A stretch of DNA of 64,000 nucleotides, taken from the NCBI GenBank assembly GCA_009746045.1, contig RPFO01001685.1, positions 1 to 64,000 of the forward strand, read 5' to 3'. This DNA comes from Mesostigma viride. Taxonomy: Eukaryota; Streptophyta; Mesostigmatophyceae; Mesostigmatales; Mesostigmataceae. The position numbers were made by a program, and so were the translations under genes. This document shows, one piece after another, positions 1 to 9,902 of the stretch (the stretch's first letter is position 1; each line of letters opens with the position of its first letter). Under the pieces are notes generated by a model. That model did no database searches. It saw only the letters and a list, made by a program, of their open reading frames with translations, and was not told the DNA's origin.

Positions 1-94
1 TTTGCATGTTTGCCTCCTAGCTCCGTTCCTATGTGCAATTCACGCATTGCCAGCTCAATATTTGAGTGTGTGTAAGGAGAATGGCTTATGGTGG

Positions 95-300
95 TTACAC
101 GTGCTCCCATTTGGGAAGTCACGGAGCAACAGAGTGCTTGTGTAATCCCTGAGTTTGTACAGCGGGGAAGGGGCAGAGACCACGCCAGCCCGTCCTCATG
201 CCACAGGGACATGCACGGGGTGCACAATCGGACCGATCTGCCAAAACGATCCAGTACCCTGTGGGTGCAACAATGAGCCGCATGTGAGCATTGCAATTCT
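95..300 (-). mobile_element. Degenerate 3' UTR fragment of ORF1-only retroelement family 2
   Basis: On the minus strand this matches, with many changes, the 3' UTR of the family 2 elements at 61145-61500 and 39880-40260. Shared blocks include the terminal stem-loop sequence (GTGCTCCC...GGGAGTCAC, here with substitutions), the run around 'gggcagagacc', the palindromic region around 'catgcc', and 'gtgggtgcaa'. It is a diverged, 5'-truncated copy with no coding potential. Confidence 0.6.
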
Positions 301-574
301 TCCAGCCTAGATTTCGCCTACCCTAGTTGTCTCCCCACGGCCCATTGCAAAGCCAGGGTAGCTGAAGACGCAAGCGGTTGTTAATTGGCCCTGAGGATAC
401 GCGTACACTATCGCCTTTCGTCGATTAGCCATTACAGAGAGGGACAGCTCGGATGAGGATTATATCCCACCTAGTACGAAATGGTTGCCAGGGCATGATG
501 CAGACGATAAATTTCTCTGTTCGTTTATAAACTTTAAATATTGTGTAAACTATTTTTTCTAAATGAGATCAAGC
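300..574 (+). mobile_element. 3' end of a family D LINE, interrupted by the Penelope-like element
   Basis: The segment resembles 17820-18010, the C-terminal coding end and 3' UTR of the family D LINE: the acidic stretch 'gacagctcggatgaggatta', the stop region and 'gatgatgcagacgata' recur. The match breaks after 'catagtac' and resumes at 14141 ('agtggcatg...catgacacgcaagtactta'), so the rest of this LINE 3' end lies on the other side of the Penelope-like insertion. The 8-bp sequence ATAGTACA at 575-582 recurs at 14133-14140 as the target-site duplication. Confidence 0.7.
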
Positions 575-1679
575 ATAGTACAGGATTTCCGATTTCTGGC
601 CTGCGCTTGGTTGTCTCTTTGTATAGATTGGTTGAATATAGTTCGTTTTCGGCTAGGAGGCGTGGCTTTGCAGACGGGCAAGAGGATTTCAGCCGTGGGC
701 AACCAAGCACACATTCGTCGGGCTTAGTCCGACGAGTGCGGCACGTGAACCGGCACTTCCCGGTCACACACGACACCATAGAGATAGTCAGCTGCACCGC
801 CTCAATGTCGCGAAACCCCATAGTTCCATCGAATCGTTTTCAGCGGCCGGCATTTCTCTCCGCGTTTCTCACAACTCGTTTTCAGGATTCAATACTCCAT
901 CGTTCCTGCATTTTCCTCTTCTACCAGGTTGTGGCTTTTTTGAAAGCACGAATGTACCGGGATGGGACGCTTCGGCTGTCTCAATCTACACATCAATACG
1001 ATGTCCCCTCTCACCTTCCTCCATCATTCCGCTCACAATTGCACTACGGTTGTGTTTTTGTTCTTTTTCTTGGTTCTCGTTTTGTTTTGCTGTTCTTGTC
1101 CTTTTTCTTTTTTCTTTACTCTTACTGAGGGAGCTAGGCTGGGCTGCGCGCTGGGTGTGCTATCTCGTGTTTTTCTGTGGCACTTGAGAAGACTAACCAA
1201 GGATCGGGCCCTCCCAACACGGCAATATAGCCTTTGCTTTGTTTACCCCTCCAATCTCTTTACAAACGCCAAAAAACACAAAGGCAGAGCACGGTGACTC
1301 ATCTGGAACATGAAGAAGGGAAATCTTTTCGTTACAGGAAAGAGGTGTCAAAGTATGACAATTGGAAGCCCCCCCACTGGGAATCCACATGTTCCGAGGT
1401 CCATTCAGCTGTGCTGTTAGCACATCCTGCCCGGCGAGATTTGCATCATGGAGGTCCACCGCTATCGCGTAACGGTGTGTACGCAGTGAATATTGACTTA
1501 CCTCAATATGCTCCGCTCTGGTTCTGTTTGATGTCTAGCTTCATGCATCTGATCATCATGAAACACCTTATGACTTTCTGGCATGCTTCTTACCCCCACA
1601 GGAATACGGCCAATCCAGTGGCATTTGATTACCGGAAGTACACTGCTATTATCTCGGCCAGTTCCCCAATCGTATCTCC

Positions 1680-3712
1680 TCACAGGATGGCGGAAAGCGT
1701 TGTCGCATCAACGACGCGCCAATACCATCACTGCAGGATGACCACACTCTTACGCGGCCTCCGGCGCTTACAGCGCACACGCATTTGTCGCTTACCAACT
1801 CCACTAGCCCACACCCGAAAGCACCCGTCGCGTCATTTATGCCATTTACAACCGCGGGTACCCTCAGCGTAATCTACGTTGGCCAGACGCAACGGATTGC
1901 CTGGACGCGTTTCAGGAACATGTCCGAGCGGCACGCCGCCTTCATATTGGCCGCCCTGCCGCCAACGACGACATCCCCCTACAGCGGCCGCCATGGCCCA
2001 ATACGGGTGGTGGGATTGGCGAGTCGTCCCCTTGGAACATGTCCTCGGCACTTTACCGGCGCCGCTTTTCGCAAGCCGCAGGGCATCGGGAAACGTTTTT
2101 GGAACGAATGTTAACTGCATTTCTGCCCCACGGTTTTTGCATTGAAGGCAAGATTTCAAAGCTCGGTCTCGCCGCCGCCCGCCTTCCCCCGTCCGTCCCC
2201 GCCCTCTTATGTTCATCCGTGCCTGGCGTCTGAAGCACAATCTCCACCCATATCGCCCTATCCCCCAGCGTCACCCCGGCCCCTCCACCTTCCACACCAT
2301 GTGTCCACCGATCCTTCCCTTTACTTCACCAGTCTCCGCTGCTTACGTCACATGTCTCGGCTTATGCAACGCGGCAACTTTCATGCATCCTATCTCGAAG
2401 CCTGCAGCTTGAAGAAGCTTACCAGCTTACACATTGCCGTCGGGTCGTGCTCCCCAGCTGATCTGCAAGTCCCCCGCTCCCATGCCACTAGTCTGCGAGG
2501 CCTTCTCGCACGTATCATTCGGCACCGTGTCAATGGAATGCAGATGCACTGCGTCCGCACCGTTTACTGATCTCACCTTTCATTCATGCTGCGATGGATG
2601 AGCTGTGTTTGCCACACATTCTGCATTTGCCCCGCAAGTGCAGGCTGCGATGCCGCTCCGTGTGCGCAACACTTTCGGCACTCCATCTGCCGCCTGGCAT
2701 TACTCTCCCACCTTGGGACAATGGTTTTCAAGCAACGGGAAGGTCAGCCGCAGTAGAACGCCCACCGAGCTGGCCACCATCTTGGCAGGGGCCCTCCCCT
2801 GCCAACAACAACGGTATTTCAAGTACCTTGATCCCACCTCACAGCACGTCATGACCGCTGACCTCAGCATCCTGCCGAGCCACACGCTTGTAGACTCTTT
2901 GCCAAAGGCACCAAGTTCTCGGCCGTGGGTCCAGCGCACGTTGTGCCAAAGAGGTGAATGCACTGCTCTCCACATCACTGCGCAAATTCTGCAATGCCAT
3001 GTGCACGGACCTACAGCTTGCTCCCCTTGCCATGGAACCGTGGTTTCGCGCCGTCATTCACGAATGCAATGCACGTCTCACCAGGCTTGATACCGTTTCC
3101 AGCAGGTCCACCGCACCACCTGGCTTCAAACACCACAGATAAAGCACTTCTTGACCACTTCAAGCAGGACTTTATATCACACGTGTGTTGACAAGAGTGC
3201 CAACAACTTTGCTTTATTATATGCAAGAAGCACTACCTTGCTACTTTGCAACACGAGTTGGCGTCCAGCCCTACCTATGTTCAGCGTGCACAGTCCACCG
3301 CCAGTATCACGTGCTGCTCATCGGCTTTTCTGCACAGCCAAAAACATTTTGCTCGCGGCATTCCTTAGCGGCAGCGACGCGCACCACCACTACGTTCCCA
3401 TATCTGTATCTCACTCTTAAGCTGCACAAAACTCCTGTTGCTTTGCGCACCATTGCTGCGTCGCCATTCAGCCCCACTGATGCCTCTCTCGAAACTCATC
3501 TGCCATGCTTTGAATGCTCTTCTTCCCCGAAGCCAATGCATTATGGGTGGAGGTGCTGTCGAATGCCGGGTATGAATGCCGCTGGTAGTGGGATCGTCAT
3601 AGACTCAGCCCAAGTACGTCTTACGCCTTGCCGCCCTTAGCCGTTCTAAGACAGCAGCAGAGAAACGTATACCTATGCCCATAGCCACCTATGATTTCAC
3701 ACCACTCTATAT
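1680..3712 (+). pseudogene. Penelope-like ORF, N-terminal part: GIY-YIG endonuclease and first RT motifs
   Basis: GIY-YIG signatures are readable but in shifting frames: VIYAIY (from 1832), VIYVGQT (from 1869), an RF pair near 1909, QEHV just after it, and YGWWDW..VPLEHV (about 2001-2043), matching the order 'IY..., YVGQT, RF..H, YG...W, PLE' of the family. Farther on, LKLHKTP and LRTIAASP (about 3410-3460) match the RT entry motif P-K-HK-P-RPI of Penelope-like elements, and DFTPLY (about 3691-3708) is motif A with its first catalytic Asp. Coding is cut exactly after this motif by element X. No intact long frame remains; the region between 2045 and 3400 is a decayed linker in which I recognise no domain. 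Confidence 0.7.
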
Positions 3713-3989
3713 CCCTAAATGGTCTTGCTGCCGATTTCCGCCAAAAATCGAGTTCCAGCCGATGCATCGGCCCCTCTCGGGGGACCAGATGCCGCGAAAT
3801 CTATTGAGAATTAGGAAAAGTTTTAGCTGAGAAGATCGAAAGTTTATAAAATTCTTCACAGCATGGTACTAGGGTTTGCATACTTTTGACAAAGTTATAG
3901 AGGTGTTCTGGCCGGTCAAAGTACAAGGGTCAGGGTACTTTTTCCGTACACGTGCATTCCGGGAAAACGACGACCTGGCCATGGCGGCT

Positions 3990-4180
3990 TGCGCCCACGC
4001 ATGGCATTTACGTTTGCGTCGAATTTTCTGTCCAAAACTTAGGATATTGATTTTAACGTCCTAAAGATCATACAGGCCAATTTTTGGTTCGCGGGAATGC
4101 CATTTGATAGGTGTCGGCAGCGTTCTTGCTTGAAAAAACTGCGATCAGGCCGGACGATAGAAACGTTGACAGCAATACCT
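3990..4180 (+). pseudogene. Degenerate conserved ORF of element X, homologous to the ORF in element A
   Basis: Reading from 'atggcatttacg' gives MAFTFASNF, later DIDFNV, and then 'cttgaaaaaactgcgat' (LKKLR in this frame), aligning with MQFRFADEL, EIDFTCPED and LLEKTAIR of the minus-strand ORF in element A (19879-20142). A stop and a frame change break it here. The conservation suggests a once-coding segment, function unknown; it could be part of a transposase or a captured exon. Confidence 0.35.
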
Positions 4181-4199
4181 TTCCGGCGTATTTTTAAAG

Positions 4200-5230
4200 G
4201 ATATATCGGTTTCTTTTACTTTTTATGATACATAGTAGTCGTAAACGTGCAAGGGTGGCCAGAAATCGCCGAATCCAGCGACCATGCTGCACAGCTTGGT
4301 GGCCGAAATGCGCCATTTTCGGCCACCGCCGGGCCAGAGTAACGCCATCCATGCCTGGTAAAGCTTAAGCATCGTTTTCCTATCGATGTTGACATTATAT
4401 ATACGTTCTAGCTTGTGTACACATTCTTTTTGCACTATTCATGCTCTTTCTTGACCTGGCCTGCCCCTTTCTAAAACCCATTCTTAGCTGCTTCCCTCAG
4501 TCAGTTGACCTGCCACAGGGTGATGGTGATAAGTTTTAGAGGCTGTATGGTTTGAATACCTCCATATATGTTTGTATACATTTCCCACACACATATTGCA
4601 TGAGTGTTGAGGCAGTTTGGCTGGTCTCTACTCTGTGGCATCATCAAGCACGTAACTGGTGAGTAAAAGCTTCCCATTGACAGCATGTGCCACCAGGTGT
4701 GCTGGCCATCACCTGGAAAGCTATAGCAGCTTAGGCCTAGTTTATCCTTGCTAGGGCAGGCTGAAATAGGCTCAACACCACTAGTTTGTTGGTGGCTGCC
4801 TCCTAGAATGCATGCCTTGCGTAGGGTGTCCGTACCACGTTACCTACGTGCATGGACAAGGTAGCACCTGCACATAGGTGCCATGTAAGGGCAGTGTGAT
4901 GATGCAGTTATGTTTCCCCATCATTGTGGAAGGGAAATGTATTGTTTGGCATGGTTGGTGGCCATATTAGGGGTCGTATGCCCACCCCTATCCCTTGGTT
5001 GCATTTTACCAACGGTACCCCTATGGGCTGTACTGGGTGTAACTGCTGGTATACCCACCCAAATGATGACCCCAATGGCTCAAACTGTTCAGCAACTAAT
5101 TGTTTATCATCCCTGAAGTGGTAGGTGCCTAGGTCTTATAACATAATTCAAAATGCACATTCTACCAAAAATGAAAACGCGCGTCTTGACCCCCCTGACA
5201 TTGACGGCAGTTAAACATGGCCTACCCTGC
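4200..5230. other. Interior of element X, no gene recognised
   Basis: AT-rich to neutral sequence without a convincing coding frame. Short frames on both strands show no family motif. The segment ends at the duplication ATATATGTG (5231-5239), where the RLE LINE starts. Confidence 0.5.
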
Positions 5231-5239
5231 ATATATGTG

Positions 5240-6925
5240 TCCTGGATTGAGACACGTTTTTTTCTCCATGCACAGCTGAAAAAACCTGCGCCGAGGTGCG
5301 GCACCGCGGCCTACGGTAGTGATTACTGTCTGCGACACGCCCGGGGCTGGCTGCATCTACCTGTCGGCCAATTGTGACCCGTGGGCTAGGCGAATTTGAA
5401 TGCGGCTTTCCCGTTAGTTGTGGCTCCACCGCTCCAGTTTTCTAGGCTGACATGATGAACCGACGGGGGTTCCTGGATTGAGACACGTTTTTTTCTCCAT
5501 GCACAGCTGAAAAAACCTGCGCCGAGGTGCGGCACCGCGGCCTACGGTAGTGATTACTGTCTGCGACACGCCCGGGGCTGGCTGCATCTACCTGTCGGCC
5601 AATTGTGACCCGTGGGCTAGGCGAATTTGAATGCGGCTTTCCCGTTAGTTGTGGCTCCACCGCTCCAGTTTTCTAGGCTGACATGATGAACCGACGGGGG
5701 TTCCTGGATTGAGACACGTTTTTTTCTCCATGCACAGCTGAAAAAACCTGCGCCGAGGTGCGGCACCGCGGCCTACGGTAGTGATTACTGTCTGCGACAC
5801 GCCCGGGGCTGGCTGCATCTACCTGTCGGCCAATTGTGACCCGTGGGCTAGGCGAATTTGAATGCGGCTTTCCCGTTAGTTGTGGCTCCACCGCTCCAGT
5901 TTTCTAGGCTGACATGATGAACCGACGGGGGTTCCTGGATTGAGACACGTTTTTTTCTCCATGCACAGCTGAAAAAACCTGCGCCGAGGTGCGGCACCGC
6001 GGCCTACGGTAGTGATTACTGTCTGCGACACGCCCGGGGCTGGCTGCATCTACCTGTCGGCCAATTGTGACCCGTGGGCTAGGCGAATTTGAATGCGGCT
6101 TTCCCGTTAGTTGTGGCTCCACCGCTCCAGTTTTCTAGGCTGACATGATGAACCGACGGGGGTTCCTGGATTGAGACACGTTTTTTTCTCCATGCACAGC
6201 TGAAAAAACCTGCGCCGAGGTGCGGCACCGCGGCCTACGGTAGTGATTACTGTCTGCGACACGCCCGGGGCTGGCTGCATCTACCTGTCGGCCAATTGTG
6301 ACCCGTGGGCTAGGCGAATTTGAATGCGGCTTTCCCGTTAGTTGTGGCTCCACCGCTCCAGTTTTCTAGGCTGACATGATGAACCGACGGGGGTTCCTGG
6401 ATTGAGACACGTTTTTTTCTCCATGCACAGCTGAAAAAACCTGCGCCGAGGTGCGGCACCGCGGCCTACGTAGTGATTACTGTCTGCGACACGCCCGGGG
6501 CTGGCTGCATCTACCTGTCGGCCAATTGTGACCCGTGGGCTAGGCGAATTTGAATGCGGCTTTCCCGTTAGTTGTGGCTCCACCGCTCCAGTTTTCTAGG
6601 CTGACATGATGAACCGACGGGGGTTCCTGGATTGAGACACGTTTTTTTCTCCATGCACAGCTGAAAAAACCTGCGCCGAGGTGCGGCACCGCGGCCTACG
6701 GTAGTGATTACTGTCTGCGACACGCCCGGGGCTGGCTGCATCTACCTGTCGGCCAATTGTGACCCGTGGGCTAGGCGAATTTGAATGCGGCTTTCCCGTT
6801 AGTTGTGGCTCCACCGCTCCAGTTTTCTAGGCTGACATGATGAACCGACGGGGGTTCCTGGATTGAGACACGTTTTTTTCTCCATGCACAGCTGAAAAAA
6901 CCTGCGCCGAGGTGCGGCACCGCGG
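5240..6925 (+). repeat. 231-bp tandem monomers forming the 5' region of the RLE LINE
   Basis: Seven nearly perfect copies and one truncated copy start at 5240, 5471, 5702, 5933, 6164, 6395, 6625 and 6856. Each begins 'tcctggattgagacacg' and ends 'gaaccgacgggggt'-like sequence. The 6395 copy lacks one base. The last copy stops after 'gcaccgcggcc' and passes into the LINE leader. The first copy begins directly at the target-site duplication, so the array belongs to the mobile element. Its position resembles promoter monomers of mouse L1; that function is inference. Confidence 0.85.
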
Positions 6926-7052
6926 CCGCCCCGCGTTGGGGGGCTGCCGCCCCCCAAACCCCCCGCTTGGGGGGCACGCCCCCCAAACCCCCCGCGTCCG
7001 CATCTCGCTCTCCCCCCGCGCTTCCGGTTCCGTTGTTTTACGCACCTCCCCC

Positions 7053-9902
7053 ATGCCTCCTTCACGACGCCGCACCTCCCGGGCGCGGGATGCGCTGCCT
7101 AGTGGCGCCCCTGCGCCGCGTCGGTCCTTACGCATCGCGGCGCACCTGCAGGAGATGGGCGACCTGGACGACGGCGGTCGTGGCGCCCCTGTGCCACTCT
7201 CGCTTGTGTGCGAGGTCTGCCACAGTGGTGAGGATGCCCCCCGTCTCCTTGTGTGTGATTCGTGCCAATGCGGCTGGCACACGCGCTGCTTGGTCCCGCC
7301 CCTCTTCCGGCTGCCTCCCCCGGGTCCTTGGGCGTGCCCTCATTGCGTGGCCCCGCCTCGGCCGTCCCTAGGCTCCCGACGCGCGGCCGTGTCGACCCCG
7401 GGATCCCATTCGGCCCGCGCCCCCTCCCGCAGCCCCTCGCTGGACCCTCTCCTGGGCCTTGCGGACCTCGTGGAGGGTTCCACACCGTGCTCCCGCTCTC
7501 CCCGCGCCGTCACGTCCGGCCCCTCCGCGGGGTCCCCTGGCCCTGCCCCGCCTAGCTCTGGGGATCCACCTCCGGCCAGCACGGCGGTGGCCACTGACCT
7601 GCGTCCTCCTGTGCTTGAGGGGTCCCTGGCGGCTCTCCTCCCTGAGGCTGTGGGACACCCTGCGGCGACTCCTGTGGTGGGCCCCTGGTCGGCCGCGCTT
7701 GGGTCCCACGACTTCTCCGTTTGGCCCCCCACCAACATTGCGGGCGTCAGCGCGCTCCGGCACGCCACGTTCTCTTGGCTGTATTGCCCCTTGCTGTTGG
7801 ACGCTGTCGGCTTGCACGCGGCGTTTCCTACGCTCCCACGGCCCCCTGAATTTAGTGCCCTTGTGGTTCGTGTCCGGCACATGCTGCAGGCAGCCTCCCC
7901 CCCTGTCCTTGCCTCCACGCTTTGGGGGTTTGTCCTCGAGGACTACCATGCCGGCGGCCGCCTGCCTTGGCACCTGCCCGCGGTGCGCCAAGAATGGCTC
8001 CTGAATCTGGACGCTCAAGTGGCGCAGGCGGTGGTGCTCTTTGCTACAGGGCTTGCCGTGCAGGCCCAGCAGGCCGCCCGTGCGACATATCTCGCTGGGG
8101 GGGCCACCGACCACGCCTTGCTCGATCGCCCTCAGCTGCACACGTTTCTTGCCTCTGCCGGGCCCGGCTCGGCCGGCCTTGTTGCGCAGGCCCACGGGCG
8201 CTTGACTACGGCGGTCACCCCAGCGCAAGCCGCCCGCCTGCGCGTTGACTTCGGGGCTCCTGTCACCGTGCACGCCGGCGACCTGGTTCTGTACGATGCG
8301 GGGGGGGGGCGTGTTCTTGAGCTGAGCGCGGGTGCGGCCGTGCCCGCCATCTTGCACGATGTGCTCGAGCTTGCGGGCATCCCCCATGTCTGGCACCCTG
8401 CTGGTCCGCGCCGCCGTCTTCTCTCCGCCGATGAGATCGCCCGACTGCCGAGCTGGGAGCTGGGGTGGGACGCGGCGCCCGCCCACTACGGGCCGGCCCA
8501 CTTGGTGGATGTCACTGCCAGCGGCCCCTCCTGCCCCATCTGCTTGGACCTGCCTCGCCCTGGTGACGGTCTCTGCCGCCTCCCTGCTTGCGGCCACGTC
8601 TTCCATCAAGCTTGCATCGCCACGAGCTTGCACGCGACCTCCGCCACCTGCCCCCTTTGCCGGGCCGCGGTCCTTTCCCCCTTGCCTCCTGGCGTTCTCC
8701 CGCTGGGGCCCTCGCCCGTGTCCGTGCGCCGCCAGTCCCACGCGCCTGCCCCGACACCTGCCTCCCCTGTGCGTGGTCGTGGGTCGCGCGCCGGCTTGGC
8801 TGCCTCCTCCAGCGCCCCCCTCCCGGCCGTGGGGGCCGTCCCCGCGCCGGTCTTGTCCTCGGCTGCCACGAGCCCTGCTGACCGCCCGGCGGCCGGCCCC
8901 GCCCTGGGTTCCGCTGCAGCTGTAGTTCCTCTGGCTGAGGGTGCTCCCGACCCCTCCCCCTCTCGACCCGGGCCGGCCCAACCGGGTGGGCGCACCCCCT
9001 CAGATGGCTTCCATTATTGCCAAGTCGATGGTCCCCTTGGTGACCCGTGTGGCGCGCGCCTGCCCAACCGGAATTCGTTGCTGGTGCACATTCGGGCTTC
9101 CCACCCCCACATCACGGAGGCCGCCATGCGCGCCATGGACTGCTACCGCTGCCCGGCAGCCCATTGCCAGCGGATTTTTTCGATCCACGGGCGGTACCAG
9201 CATGAGCGGCAGTGCCGCCGCCAAACCCCCCAGAACGGCCTGCCCGGCGGCCCGGCGGCCGCACCGGCCTCCCGGTCCGGGGCGGCCCCTCGGTCGGCCC
9301 CTGCCCCTCCACCGGCATCGCAGGGTACGAGCGATCCGGGGGACCTCTCGGCAGGCTGGGCATTCCTGGCCACGCTCCCTTTTGCCGCCTGTGCGCGCAA
9401 CCCTTGCATGACGCTCCCGGACGTCCCTCACCGCGCCCGGAGCTTGTTTACGCGCTGCGCCCTGCTTTCCCTGGCCCGGATGCATAGTCACCCTCTCGAC
9501 GAACTCGGCCACAAGCTGTTTCTCGTCACCCCCCGGCTCCTCTTAGCGCCGTTGGAGCGGGGCGTGCGTGGCGTACAGGGTGCGGTCATCGCTCGCTGCC
9601 GGCGGTTCCTCCTCGGGGATTGGGAAGGGCTGTGGGCGCTGCAGCCTCCGGCCTCCACCCGGGTGTCGGGGGCCGCCTCCTTTGCCCGGGTGGAAGCTGA
9701 CGTCATGCGGTTGGTGAAGGTAGGTGAATTGAGCCGGGCCATGCAAAAGCTTGAACTGACCGCGTTGGCTCCCTCCACTCCCCCGACCCTGCAGGCTTTG
9801 CGCGACCTTCACCCCGACGAACCGGCCTTTGCGGTGCCCGCCCCGGCCACCCCCCGCCCCCGCCTATTGTCCTGGACCTGGACATCTTCACGGCTGTGCT
9901 GA
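7053..9902 (+). CDS. RLE LINE ORF, N-terminal part: PHD finger, RING-H2 finger, two C2H2 fingers
   Basis: The chosen ATG at 7053 starts MPPSRRRTS, just after the leader; a frame continuing upstream into the last monomer has no better ATG. The frame covers 949 residues. PHD finger, residues ~53-98: Cys-x2-Cys (CEVC), CDSC, WHTRC, CPHC, the Cys4-His-Cys3 pattern of a histone-tail reader. RING-H2, ~494-542: CPICLD, ACGHVFH, CPLCR, typical of E3 ligases. Two C2H2 units at ~654-690 (CQVD..HIRASH) and ~697-725 (CPAAHC..H..QC), placed as in R2-like proteins that bind DNA with N-terminal fingers. The frame ends at 9900-9902 because of a one-base deletion near 9852-9857; the protein should continue into the RT. 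Reading chromatin or ubiquitinating host factors is inference. Confidence 0.8.
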   Translation: MPPSRRRTSRARDALPSGAPAPRRSLRIAAHLQEMGDLDDGGRGAPVPLSLVCEVCHSGEDAPRLLVCDSCQCGWHTRCLVPPLFRLPPPGPWACPHCVAPPRPSLGSRRAAVSTPGSHSARAPSRSPSLDPLLGLADLVEGSTPCSRSPRAVTSGPSAGSPGPAPPSSGDPPPASTAVATDLRPPVLEGSLAALLPEAVGHPAATPVVGPWSAALGSHDFSVWPPTNIAGVSALRHATFSWLYCPLLLDAVGLHAAFPTLPRPPEFSALVVRVRHMLQAASPPVLASTLWGFVLEDYHAGGRLPWHLPAVRQEWLLNLDAQVAQAVVLFATGLAVQAQQAARATYLAGGATDHALLDRPQLHTFLASAGPGSAGLVAQAHGRLTTAVTPAQAARLRVDFGAPVTVHAGDLVLYDAGGGRVLELSAGAAVPAILHDVLELAGIPHVWHPAGPRRRLLSADEIARLPSWELGWDAAPAHYGPAHLVDVTASGPSCPICLDLPRPGDGLCRLPACGHVFHQACIATSLHATSATCPLCRAAVLSPLPPGVLPLGPSPVSVRRQSHAPAPTPASPVRGRGSRAGLAASSSAPLPAVGAVPAPVLSSAATSPADRPAAGPALGSAAAVVPLAEGAPDPSPSRPGPAQPGGRTPSDGFHYCQVDGPLGDPCGARLPNRNSLLVHIRASHPHITEAAMRAMDCYRCPAAHCQRIFSIHGRYQHERQCRRQTPQNGLPGGPAAAPASRSGAAPRSAPAPPPASQGTSDPGDLSAGWAFLATLPFAACARNPCMTLPDVPHRARSLFTRCALLSLARMHSHPLDELGHKLFLVTPRLLLAPLERGVRGVQGAVIARCRRFLLGDWEGLWALQPPASTRVSGAASFARVEADVMRLVKVGELSRAMQKLELTALAPSTPPTLQALRDLHPDEPAFAVPAPATPRPRLLSWTWTSSRLC

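Noticed and set aside
1193-1872. Overlapping frames upstream of the GIY-YIG region
   Set aside because: No motif, both strands equally open; treated as decayed 5' part of the Penelope-like element.
5211-6814. Repeated 72-residue minus-strand frames starting MEPQLTGKPH
   Set aside because: One per 231-bp monomer; conserved because the monomers are conserved, interrupted by the single-base deletion at about 6470, no family match.
5240-6925. CRISPR array or independent satellite
   Set aside because: Units are contiguous without unique spacers, and the target duplication shows the array belongs to the LINE.
7368-8981. 537-residue minus-strand frame opposite the RLE LINE ORF
   Set aside because: Arg/Gly-rich antisense of a GC-rich coding region with no motif; the sense strand has PHD and RING domains.
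9850-9902. Programmed -1 frameshift between the two LINE ORFs
   Set aside because: The second copy has one more C at the same run, so a point deletion explains the frame change.
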